Position numbers and translations under genes: made by a program. A stretch of DNA of 64,000 bases from a bacterium UBP4_UBA6127 (lineage in GTDB: Bacteria; UBP4; UBA4092), in assembly GCA_002428325.1 (NCBI GenBank), contig DIVR01000026.1:242-64241 (forward strand), written 5' to 3'. Below, piece after piece: positions 25,274 to 33,653 of this stretch (position 1 is the stretch's first letter; the number at the start of each line of letters is the position of its first letter). The notes beneath the pieces are model-generated. The model was not told where the DNA came from, ran no database searches, and saw nothing but the letters and a program-made list of their open reading frames with translations.

Positions 25274-28200
25274 ATGTCACGTAAAAGTAGAATGCTGAAA
25301 TTTGTTTCTCTGGTTCTGCCCGTATTATTAATGGTTTTCTCTTTGGCATATTCTGCCACTGAAACTATTAAGCTTCCCGGCAACCGGACCACTCAATGGG
25401 AAAAAGCCAAACTGCCGGCAAAGGTCAGTCAGGCCCGTGTTATTCCCAACGCTAAGGACCCCAGCAAGAATTATGCTCCGGGAGAATTAATCATCCGATA
25501 TAATGATGATGTGGCCCAGTCTCATGCAACCCAGCTCACTCAGTCTTTTGGGTTTAAACTCAAACGACAAGGTGCATACTTAAATTATCAAGTCGCCAAA
25601 CTTCCTTCTAGCATATCTGTAGAAGATGCCATTAAAAAAGTCCAAAAAGACCCTAATGTCCTTTATGCAGAGCCTAACTGGTATTGTTATGCCTCAATGA
25701 TTCCCAATGATCCCTACTTCAATGATACAGTTTATCAGGTTGATGGAATAGGAATTGATCCTGATGAGGGAATCACGCTGGGTGTCTTTGGTACCAGTTC
25801 TGATTACTTATATGTCGCCACCTACCAACCCTATTTATATATCATGGGAATGCCGGACCTGCCGGGTGTTTCATTTAGCGATATAGTGGCTCCGGGTTTT
25901 ATTTCCGGGCTTAATGAAGGGGTATGGTCAGTCACTCAGGGCGATGGTATCAAAGTAGCTGTCATTGATACTGGAATTGATTTTTATCATGAAGACCTGC
26001 GAGGCCAATATCTGGCGGGATTTGATTATGTCGATAATGACGCATTTCCGATGGATAGCGCCACTGTCGGACATGGAAGCCATGTTTCCGGGATTATCGC
26101 CGCAGCTGCCAATAATCGAAAAGGAATTGCCGGTATGGCTCCTAAAGTCAAAATCATCCCGATCAGGGTATTAGGAACCGATGGAACTGGAACCAATTCC
26201 GATGTATCAGATGGGATTATTGCCGCAGGTAAACGGTTTAAAGCCAATGTTATTAACATGAGTCTTGGAGAAGAAGCAGCTTTTTATGCTGCCCATTCAA
26301 AACTTATGTATGAGGCTATCACTGAAGTAAAAAAATATGGTTGCCAAATTGTCTGTTCAGCTGGAAATGAAAGCATCAATTATAATGCCGTGGGAGAGAC
26401 CCGATGGACATTTCCTGCCATGTTTTCAGGGGTCATCTCCGTTGGCTCATGGGATTATATGTATGATGACAGTGGAGTGCCTATCAAAGTTGGTTACTCC
26501 AATTATGGGTATCAAATAATAGATGATCCCGACCGTTTCGGATTGACCTTTGACTCTGAATTTTATGGAGATATCCGAGGGACCGATATTTTTGCTCCCG
26601 GTGGTTCAGATACTTATTATCCCGTGGTCAGTTGCTTCCCTTATAAAGCAGGGGCCCCCACAGTCGATCGTTATCAGGGAATGATGGGTACCTCCATGGC
26701 AGCCCCCCATGTCTCCGCGTATGTAGCCATGCTGATGACCCGGGGAATCACAGATCGAAAATCAATGCTCTATTCACTTTATTCCACCAGTTACAATCCC
26801 AACAATTTCCTATATGGCAATTTTACAGCTGACTGGGGTTTTGGAATGATTGACCCCATGTACGGGATTTATCTGTATGAAGTGAACCAGAATCTAGCGA
26901 TTACCAGTTATTTAGTTAACGATGCATCCACTTATAATATTGTGAATAACGCAAACCAGATATTGGATCCGGGTGAAACCATTGATCTGTATCTTTCCGT
27001 TACGAATACTGGCAACAATGTCGCCAAGAATGTGTATGGAGTCCTGTCCACCAGTGATTCAAATGTAACCTTCATACAAAGAGAAGCTGCTTATGGGGAC
27101 ATAGAATCGAATATTACCATTGAAAACACCACCCCTTATAAACTCTCTCTCAGCAAGGTAGATATCGGTAGCGGTTATGAAATCCGTTTCATGCTCTATG
27201 CCAGTTATGATACTGGTACCGGAGACCGGGTAACCGTAGCATTGCCGGTTGATATTCCTGTATCTGAAAAGGGCGCGTTCATTTCCAGTGGAGGTCTTTA
27301 TCACACAATAGACCTGGCGAAGGAAGATCCTACGCAACAACCCTATGATGGAGGGTTGTATCGGTATCTGTTTGATGATAATAATACCGATGACCGGACC
27401 AGTGCCCTTATGGGCAGGCAGGAACAAGACGGTACCCCCGTCGGTAATAGTGATAATTACCTGAACATTAAGGAATCCAGAGTGGAATTTTCTCCGGAGC
27501 TTTTAAATAACACCGGAACCATTTTCACAATAACCAATTCGACTCAGTCAACTTCTCCTTTAACAGGGTCGATTAATATTTATCGGGATACCAATCCTGA
27601 TGGCGGATTGCTCTCCCTGACTGATAGTTTTGAATATTATCTGACAGGGACAACTGCTTTTGCCATCGGGACTACCTCTGTCAATGCCCCTTATGTCGGG
27701 AGTGTAGCGTATCCGGAATTTGATTTTAACGTAAGTGTCCGTGATTATACTCCAGAGTCTGGCGGAGATGAAGAAAAAGGGCTTATCAAGGTTAAGAACC
27801 ATTCACCGGATAAGGCTTTTGGATATGCCATCCTGGAATGGGACCTTCAGGCGTATGGAAATGTGACAGCCAACTGGCTGGATCGTGTTCCAGTAACTTA
27901 TTGCCATGTGACAGCGCTGGCTCTGGACCATATTGAGATTTCCGACCCCAATGATAACAATGTCATTGAACCCGGGGAAACAATCCGTATGAAGGCCTTT
28001 ATTCGGAACTCTTCCAACCTACCAGTCACTTCAGCCGTCGCAGCCCTTCTAACCACATCGGATCCTTATGTGACAGTGGCTGTTTACCGGAGTGATTATA
28101 ATATTCCGGGGTTGGATGGATATCCCGGCTCCAATACCGAAAGAGCAACTTTCAGTCCGAATAATAGCGGTTTTGAATTTACAGTTTCTCCCGATGCTCC

Positions 28201-30397
28201 TCAAAACCATGTAATTGAGTTCAACCTCGAAATTGGCGGTGGGCTCGACACAGGAAGCCTGGATACTGCCAAAGACTTTCTTCCGGACGATCAAACATGG
28301 AATTGTCCTTTTGTAGTGGATATGGGCCAATTCTCCCTTTATGACGGAAGAAACAGCAAGCATACCATTGTCATTGATGATACCGTCGCTGATGTTACCA
28401 CCAGCGCCTTCAATAATGGCAACGGCAGTATTAATCCGGGAGAAATGATTAATTTGAATCTGTCTTTCTGGAACCGTTATTTTGATCAGCAGATCAATGG
28501 TGTTCGCGCCATGTTAAGCACCTATGATCCCAATGTGAATTTAGTAAAAAATAACGTCTTTGTCGGGAAAGTCGGTGCCCGTAGCATCACCAATCTACCG
28601 GAACCTTTTAAGTTTTACACACCCATTGATTTTTCAGTAGATACTATTGCCTTTATCCTGACCCTTTTGGATGACCAGGGTTTACAATACATCAGTACTT
28701 TTGTGGTGAATGTAGAGAAAACCTATCCTCCTCAGGTGGCAGGATTCCCCTTCAACACCGGGAGCCCTATCCGATGCGCGCCGACAATCGCCGATTTGGA
28801 TAAGGATGGCATTGCCGATATTATTATCGGAAATGAAGCGGGTGCCATTAATGCCATCAAGCTGGCGCTTCCTGACACCGATGCAACCTCTGCGGCAACA
28901 TTATCCGGATGGCCGGCGAATGCCAATGGAGAAGCTATCCGTGAAGCAGTGGCTGTTGGAGATATAGACGGCAGCGGCACTAATTCAGTGGTGGCAGTTT
29001 CTGAAGGCGGGAATCTCTTCGCCTGGAAGGCCGATGGAACTCCATGGGGCACCAATGGCCTGATTTGGAGCCGTAATAATTCCAGCATGCGACTATCATC
29101 AGCCCCAGTACTGGTTGATTTGAATAACGATGGAGCTAAAGAGATCGTTGTAGGCGGACAAAACATTGATGGCATAGATACTTGGGGTTTACTTTATGCG
29201 TTCAACTACCAGGGAAGCACTATAGGGGCTTTTGGAACCGGCAGCACCACTTTGTTAGGTCCAATCAATGCGGCCCCGGCAGTTGGCAATATAACAGGAG
29301 ATGATACTCCTGAAGTAATTGTTACCACTCAGGGCGGGGAAATGGCCGTCTTTGATTCAGTTGGAAACCGGATCATCTATCGGTTGGAAGCCACCGTACC
29401 AATAAATGCGCCCCCGGTTCTGTTTGATATCAATAAAGATGGAGCCCTTGATATTATTGCCAAAGCCAGTAACGGAAATCTTTTTGCCTGGGGTGCCGAT
29501 GGTAACAGGATAGCTGGGTTCCCTATCTATATTGGCGGCAGCCAGGTGACCCCTCCTGCAATCGGTGATTTAAATGCTGATGGCTACCCTGAATTACTGG
29601 TGGGCGGTACCGACAGTTTGATAATGATTACTTATGAAAACAATATGCCTACCGAAAGCTTGGTCATCCCGGTTACTGGATATTATTCGAACAGCCAGCC
29701 GGCGATTGCCGATATCAATATAGATGATCTCCCTGAGATTCTGGTCAGCGCACAAGATGGGCGGTTATATACCCTGGAAGCTGATGGGACCGAAATTTAC
29801 CGTACCCCTGATCACCAGTTCCAGGACAGCGCTCCGGCAGTTGGTACTTTCAGTAATCCGTATGCTTATCTCATTAACGGTGAAGCCGCCAATAACGCAG
29901 CGGTAGTCGGCTCACGTGATGGGTATGTTTATGCTTATATCCATTATTACGAATCAGCGCCTCAATCTGCCTATTGGCCTCAGTTCCGGCATGACAAATT
30001 CAATTCCGGTTTATATGAGCAGCCTTCTGACAGTTTCAATATGGCCATTCGCTGGAATACTAACAGCAATCCCTATGCCAGTGTCTTTGATTATACTGAT
30101 GATATTGACTGGCTCAGTTTCATGGGGATTTCCGGGCATAATTATCAAATCAGTGTTATCACCCCGGCTGGCAGCACCGCCAATCCATTGATTGCGCTGT
30201 GTGATTCAACGGGAGCCCAGATGACAGGATTTGTAACCAGCATGGAAAAATCCCTTAATCAGGATGGCATCTACTATATCCAGATTAAAAACAGCAACAG
30301 CAACTTCGGAGCTGCCGCTACCTACCAGGTCATCATTACGGATGTTACCGATATTACCGTAATACCTGCAAATATCTGGGAAGAGTTATCCGAATAA
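25274..30397 (+). CDS. Giant secreted subtilisin-like protease with propeller and PPC domains
   Basis: A 1,707-residue secreted S8 protease. Signal peptide 1-28, then an inhibitor-like prodomain (about 65-140, APGELIIRY). The catalytic domain carries D232 (VIDTGID), H267 (GHGSHVSG), the oxyanion Asn (CSAGNES) and S474 (GTSMAAPHV). Next come several beta-sandwich modules of the CARDB/DUF11 type (about 560-1160) with DPGETIDLYLSVTNTGNN-like repeats. A seven-bladed-type FG-GAP/VCBS propeller follows (about 1160-1560, with repeats such as ADLDKDGIADIIIG), and a C-terminal pre-peptidase (PPC) domain (about 1580-1700). The frame is open 33 codons upstream but the ATG at 25274 directly precedes the signal peptide. 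It could degrade extracellular protein or process surface proteins; the propeller probably binds a partner or matrix. Confidence 0.93.
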   Translation: MSRKSRMLKFVSLVLPVLLMVFSLAYSATETIKLPGNRTTQWEKAKLPAKVSQARVIPNAKDPSKNYAPGELIIRYNDDVAQSHATQLTQSFGFKLKRQGAYLNYQVAKLPSSISVEDAIKKVQKDPNVLYAEPNWYCYASMIPNDPYFNDTVYQVDGIGIDPDEGITLGVFGTSSDYLYVATYQPYLYIMGMPDLPGVSFSDIVAPGFISGLNEGVWSVTQGDGIKVAVIDTGIDFYHEDLRGQYLAGFDYVDNDAFPMDSATVGHGSHVSGIIAAAANNRKGIAGMAPKVKIIPIRVLGTDGTGTNSDVSDGIIAAGKRFKANVINMSLGEEAAFYAAHSKLMYEAITEVKKYGCQIVCSAGNESINYNAVGETRWTFPAMFSGVISVGSWDYMYDDSGVPIKVGYSNYGYQIIDDPDRFGLTFDSEFYGDIRGTDIFAPGGSDTYYPVVSCFPYKAGAPTVDRYQGMMGTSMAAPHVSAYVAMLMTRGITDRKSMLYSLYSTSYNPNNFLYGNFTADWGFGMIDPMYGIYLYEVNQNLAITSYLVNDASTYNIVNNANQILDPGETIDLYLSVTNTGNNVAKNVYGVLSTSDSNVTFIQREAAYGDIESNITIENTTPYKLSLSKVDIGSGYEIRFMLYASYDTGTGDRVTVALPVDIPVSEKGAFISSGGLYHTIDLAKEDPTQQPYDGGLYRYLFDDNNTDDRTSALMGRQEQDGTPVGNSDNYLNIKESRVEFSPELLNNTGTIFTITNSTQSTSPLTGSINIYRDTNPDGGLLSLTDSFEYYLTGTTAFAIGTTSVNAPYVGSVAYPEFDFNVSVRDYTPESGGDEEKGLIKVKNHSPDKAFGYAILEWDLQAYGNVTANWLDRVPVTYCHVTALALDHIEISDPNDNNVIEPGETIRMKAFIRNSSNLPVTSAVAALLTTSDPYVTVAVYRSDYNIPGLDGYPGSNTERATFSPNNSGFEFTVSPDAPQNHVIEFNLEIGGGLDTGSLDTAKDFLPDDQTWNCPFVVDMGQFSLYDGRNSKHTIVIDDTVADVTTSAFNNGNGSINPGEMINLNLSFWNRYFDQQINGVRAMLSTYDPNVNLVKNNVFVGKVGARSITNLPEPFKFYTPIDFSVDTIAFILTLLDDQGLQYISTFVVNVEKTYPPQVAGFPFNTGSPIRCAPTIADLDKDGIADIIIGNEAGAINAIKLALPDTDATSAATLSGWPANANGEAIREAVAVGDIDGSGTNSVVAVSEGGNLFAWKADGTPWGTNGLIWSRNNSSMRLSSAPVLVDLNNDGAKEIVVGGQNIDGIDTWGLLYAFNYQGSTIGAFGTGSTTLLGPINAAPAVGNITGDDTPEVIVTTQGGEMAVFDSVGNRIIYRLEATVPINAPPVLFDINKDGALDIIAKASNGNLFAWGADGNRIAGFPIYIGGSQVTPPAIGDLNADGYPELLVGGTDSLIMITYENNMPTESLVIPVTGYYSNSQPAIADINIDDLPEILVSAQDGRLYTLEADGTEIYRTPDHQFQDSAPAVGTFSNPYAYLINGEAANNAAVVGSRDGYVYAYIHYYESAPQSAYWPQFRHDKFNSGLYEQPSDSFNMAIRWNTNSNPYASVFDYTDDIDWLSFMGISGHNYQISVITPAGSTANPLIALCDSTGAQMTGFVTSMEKSLNQDGIYYIQIKNSNSNFGAAATYQVIITDVTDITVIPANIWEELSE

Positions 30398-30430
30398 TTA
30401 ATCAGATTATTTCTGATATTATCACCTTTT

Positions 30431-30463
30431 GGCCCGGTCCTGTTACAGGGACCGGGCCTTTGT
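30431..30463 (+). terminator. Intrinsic terminator after the subtilase
   Basis: GC-rich stem GGCCCGGTCC / GGACCGGGCC with an 8-nt loop, then TTTGTTTT. Confidence 0.9.
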
Positions 30464-30524
30464 TTTATAATTAATAGAATTCGTTTTCACACTAAAATCT
30501 ATTTGTTCAACAAAGGCATTCGCA

Positions 30525-32111
30525 ATGATTGAAACACAAGTCCTGATAATCGGTTCAGGAATCAGTGGGTGTTCGTCTGCTATCCATCTGGCTCGAATGG
30601 GGTATCAGGTTTTATTGATGAGTTCCTCCAATGATCCCATGGAGTCTTCTACTCGATATGCGCAGGGAGGGATTGTTACCCTGGGAACAAAAGATTCCAG
30701 GAAAATCCTCTACCAGGATATCCTTCGAGCCGGGGATGGATTATGCAATCCGGTTGCTGCCAAGATATTGTCAGAAGAAGGTCCTTTATATGTAAAGGAA
30801 TTCTTGATCGATGATTTAGGTATCCCCTTCTCCCTGTCCCGTAAAGGCGTCTTTGATGTAACCATGGAGGCCGCCCATTCCCGCCGCAGAATCCTCCATG
30901 TTGCAGATGCGACCGGATTATCAATTGAAGAGTATCTAATGAATGCCATCCGTAAAGAAAAAAATATTACGTTTCTCAAGGGACGACTCGCCGTTGATTT
31001 GATTACCCGTTCCCATCATTCCATCAATCCCCTGGCGGTTTATGAAGACCCTACCGTCGTCGGTGTTTATGCCTTGAACCGGAAGAGCCGCCAGATGGAG
31101 ACAATCCTGGCAGCTAAAACCATTTTGGCCACCGGTGGAATAGGACACATTTATCTTCACACTACCAATCCTTCCTGCATCAGGGGCGATGGACTCGGGA
31201 TGGCATACCGCGCAAATGCCCGGTTATTAAATATGGAATACATCCAGTTCCACCCCACTGCTTTTTTCCATCGGGATAGTGAGCGTTTCCTCATCTCTGA
31301 ATCAGTTCGAGGCGAGGGAGCTAAACTCATGAACCGGGCCGGACAATATTTCATGAAAGATTATGATACGGAGATGGAAGACCTTGCTCCCCGGGATGTT
31401 GTGGCTCGGGCTATCCATGAAGAAATGTTACGTCAATCAGATGACCATGTTTACCTGGACCTTTCTTTTATCCGCAAAAAAGGGATTGATATCGCCCAAC
31501 GATTCCCTACTATTCACGAGCGGATCCTTCAATATGGAATCGATATCACCAAGGACCCCATCCCGGTTGTCCCCGCTGCCCATTATTTCTGCGGTGGCAT
31601 CAAAGTAGATGAATGGGGCTGCACCAACATTAATAATCTCTATGCGATCGGAGAAGTTTCCTGTACTGGTTTACATGGAGCCAACCGTTTAGCCAGCACC
31701 TCTCTTCTGGAAGGGTTGGTTTGGGGAATCCGGAGCGCCAAACATATTCGGGAAACCAATGGAATAACTCCGGCCAAACTTAAAATCCCCCAATGGGTAC
31801 GTTCGGAAATACCGCCCTGGCAGGAAGAAGGTTTGATTGAAGAAACCGATCCAGCCTTGATTATTCAAGATTGGAACACCCTCCGGACAACCATGTGGAA
31901 TTATGCCGGTATCGTCCGTTCCCAGAAACGATTGGAACGGGCTCATTCGGATTTAGAATATCTGATGCACCGGGTTGAACGGTTTTATAAGACAACCAAA
32001 CTGACCGATTCTTTAATTGGCTTGCGAAATTCCATTCAGGTCAGCATTCAGATTATCCGGTCTGCCCTCAGAAATCCTGTTTCCAGAGGATGCCATTTCC
32101 GAAAATCCTAA
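30525..32111 (+). CDS. nadB: L-aspartate oxidase NadB
   Basis: A 528-residue FAD enzyme that oxidises L-aspartate to iminoaspartate, the first step of de novo NAD synthesis. The FAD-binding Rossmann motif is VLIIGSGISGCSSAIHLA near 6. STRYAQGGI is near 42, and the catalytic region MEYIQFHPTAFF and ESVRGEGAKLMN lies near 237-275. The arginine-bearing LAPRDVVARAIHEEM follows near 287. The C-terminal helical domain of the succinate dehydrogenase/fumarate reductase flavoprotein superfamily follows. The EEL-to-aspartate-type distinction from SdhA is supported by the MEYIQFHPT segment and length. nadA and nadC are not in the window. pheA follows after 48 bp, possibly co-transcribed. Confidence 0.95.
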   Translation: MIETQVLIIGSGISGCSSAIHLARMGYQVLLMSSSNDPMESSTRYAQGGIVTLGTKDSRKILYQDILRAGDGLCNPVAAKILSEEGPLYVKEFLIDDLGIPFSLSRKGVFDVTMEAAHSRRRILHVADATGLSIEEYLMNAIRKEKNITFLKGRLAVDLITRSHHSINPLAVYEDPTVVGVYALNRKSRQMETILAAKTILATGGIGHIYLHTTNPSCIRGDGLGMAYRANARLLNMEYIQFHPTAFFHRDSERFLISESVRGEGAKLMNRAGQYFMKDYDTEMEDLAPRDVVARAIHEEMLRQSDDHVYLDLSFIRKKGIDIAQRFPTIHERILQYGIDITKDPIPVVPAAHYFCGGIKVDEWGCTNINNLYAIGEVSCTGLHGANRLASTSLLEGLVWGIRSAKHIRETNGITPAKLKIPQWVRSEIPPWQEEGLIEETDPALIIQDWNTLRTTMWNYAGIVRSQKRLERAHSDLEYLMHRVERFYKTTKLTDSLIGLRNSIQVSIQIIRSALRNPVSRGCHFRKS

Positions 32112-32159
32112 GTTTCAGTTTACAATATAAGTAATTTAAATAACCCGGAAAAGGATATT

Positions 32160-33260
32160 ATGGCCACTCGAAAAAAAAGTAATCCTAAAACGGAGCATCT
32201 CGAGGACCTTCGTAAGGAAATTAATAATATTGATGAAGCAATTCTGAAGGCATTGAACCAGAGAACGGATGTTGTCTTGAAAATTGCCGATATCAAGAAA
32301 CTCAATAAGACCTCTTTTTATGTCCCGCATCGGGAGCAGCAGATTTATGACCGGCTGATTAAGTTGAATAAAGGTAAATTTCCCAAGGAAGCCATTAAAA
32401 CTGTTTTCAGGGAAATCATGTCAGCCTCTATTTCCCTGGAGAAACCCCTTAAAATTGCCTATCTGGGACCTGAAGCCTCCTATACCCATATGGCTTGTAT
32501 GGAGAAATTCGGTTCCCATATGGAATATTGCCCTCAGGATTCCATTGAAGCCGTCTTCATGGAAGTCTCCAAGGGATGGGCTGATTATGGTGTGGTGCCT
32601 ATTGAGAATTCCACCGAGGGGGTTATCAACCATACTCTGGATATGTTCATTGACTCAGAAATTAAGATTTGTTCGGAGATTATTTTGAATATCTCCCATA
32701 ACCTTCTGGGCCATGGCGACATTAAAAAAATTAAAAGAGTCTATTCACGGGACAGTGCTCTGGCCCAATGCCGTCAATGGCTGGCTAATAATATTCCCCA
32801 GGCGGAACTGATTGCTGTTTCCAGCACCACTAAAGGGGTTCAAATGCTTCATAAGAGCCATACCGAAGCCGCTATTGCCAGTGAATTAGCATCCCAGCTC
32901 TATCATGTTCCCATTATGGCCCGAGGCATTGAAGATGCCACCGGGAACAGGACTCGTTTCCTGGTTATTGGAAATACGGATACCGCCAGGACTGGCAAGG
33001 ATAAAACCTCCATTCTATTTTCCATCAAGGATAAGGTCGGTGCCCTGTATGAGGCCCTTTATCCCTTTTATCGAAACAAAATCAACCTGACAAAAATCGA
33101 ATCCCGACCCTCTAAACGTAAAGCATGGGATTATGTCTTTTTTGTAGATTTTGAGGGATATAAGGATGATCCCAAGGTAGCTAAGACCCTTAATGAGGTT
33201 GCTGACCATTGTATTTATCTCAAAGTACTGGGGTCATTTCCATCAAGTCCCAATCGGTAA
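32160..33260 (+). CDS. pheA: Bifunctional chorismate mutase / prephenate dehydratase
   Basis: A 366-residue P-protein of phenylalanine synthesis. Residues 13-95 form an AroQ chorismate mutase (LRKEINNIDEAILKAL, RTDVVLKIADIKK). Residues 98-275 are the prephenate dehydratase (YLGPEASYTHMA, PIENSTEGVINHT, and GNRTRFLVIG with the catalytic Thr-Arg-Phe). Residues 285-360 form the regulatory ACT domain with ESRPSKRKAWDY, the phenylalanine-binding motif for feedback inhibition. It follows nadB by 48 bp; no leader peptide or attenuator is visible before it. Two hairpins follow the stop. The call is secure. Confidence 0.96.
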   Translation: MATRKKSNPKTEHLEDLRKEINNIDEAILKALNQRTDVVLKIADIKKLNKTSFYVPHREQQIYDRLIKLNKGKFPKEAIKTVFREIMSASISLEKPLKIAYLGPEASYTHMACMEKFGSHMEYCPQDSIEAVFMEVSKGWADYGVVPIENSTEGVINHTLDMFIDSEIKICSEIILNISHNLLGHGDIKKIKRVYSRDSALAQCRQWLANNIPQAELIAVSSTTKGVQMLHKSHTEAAIASELASQLYHVPIMARGIEDATGNRTRFLVIGNTDTARTGKDKTSILFSIKDKVGALYEALYPFYRNKINLTKIESRPSKRKAWDYVFFVDFEGYKDDPKVAKTLNEVADHCIYLKVLGSFPSSPNR

Positions 33261-33271
33261 GTTTCTCCTTT

Positions 33272-33324
33272 AAGTGGGGTAATATCACCCCACTTGAGTT
33301 TGTGAGTGGGGTATTTATACCCCA
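33272..33324 (+). repeat. Two tandem related hairpins after pheA
   Basis: AAGTGGGGT / ACCCCACTT (33272-33295, 6-nt loop) and TGGGGTA / TACCCCA (33307-33324, 4-nt loop) share the same GTGGGGTA arms. There is no T-run, so termination is possible but not certain. Confidence 0.55.
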
Positions 33325-33431
33325 ATAATTGATGTTCTAAGGCAGATTTCTTCTTTGAAGAATAGTTTTAAATAGGTTGATTAATCAGCTCTTTCTTAAA
33401 AAGAAATATTAATCATCCAAGATTCTAATAC

Positions 33432-33448
33432 TTGGCATGCCTCTTGCT
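33432..33448 (+). promoter_or_regulatory. Sigma-54 (RpoN) promoter
   Basis: TTGGCATGCCTCTTGCT matches the sigma-54 consensus YTGGCACG-N4-TTGCW except for one base, with exactly ten bases between the GG (-24) and GC (-12) elements. Transcription would begin near 33459 and require an enhancer-binding activator, which I do not find in this window. Confidence 0.75.
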
Positions 33449-33458
33449 CTATATATAG

Positions 33459-33518
33459 ATTACATTTCACGGAGCAGAGCACGCCAATCCCCCTTCGGGT
33501 TCTGCTCCTTATTTTTTT
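33459..33518 (+). ncRNA. Predicted sigma-54-dependent small RNA with terminator
   Basis: Starting about 12 bp after the sigma-54 -12 element, the transcript would be only some 60 nt. It ends in a hairpin, GGAGCAGA (33471-33478) / TCTGCTCC (33501-33508), with a smaller CCC/GGG stem inside, followed by TTATTTTTTT. There is no ribosome site or open frame. The next gene has its own -35/-10 pair downstream, so this looks like an independent small RNA. The alternative is an attenuator for the 33654 gene. Nothing shows its targets. Confidence 0.55.
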
Positions 33519-33559
33519 GCCCCTTAATATTCCCTGCTGATAATACTTTTCAGAATTTG

Positions 33560-33588
33560 TTGACAGCACCCATCTTTCAACCTACATT
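33560..33588 (+). promoter_or_regulatory. Sigma-70-type promoter for the secreted repeat protein
   Basis: Perfect TTGACA (33560-33565), 17-bp spacer, TACATT (33583-33588), 65 bp before the start codon. Confidence 0.55.
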
Positions 33589-33653
33589 TAAGCTGTATTT
33601 TTGCGAGGTCAGAAAACCCTCCGTGTATTGAAAACCTTTCAAAGGAGTTATTC

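Noticed and set aside
33261..33653. GEMM cyclic-di-GMP riboswitch upstream of the secreted repeat protein
   Set aside because: The short hairpin does not contain the conserved core; a sigma-54 small RNA fits better.
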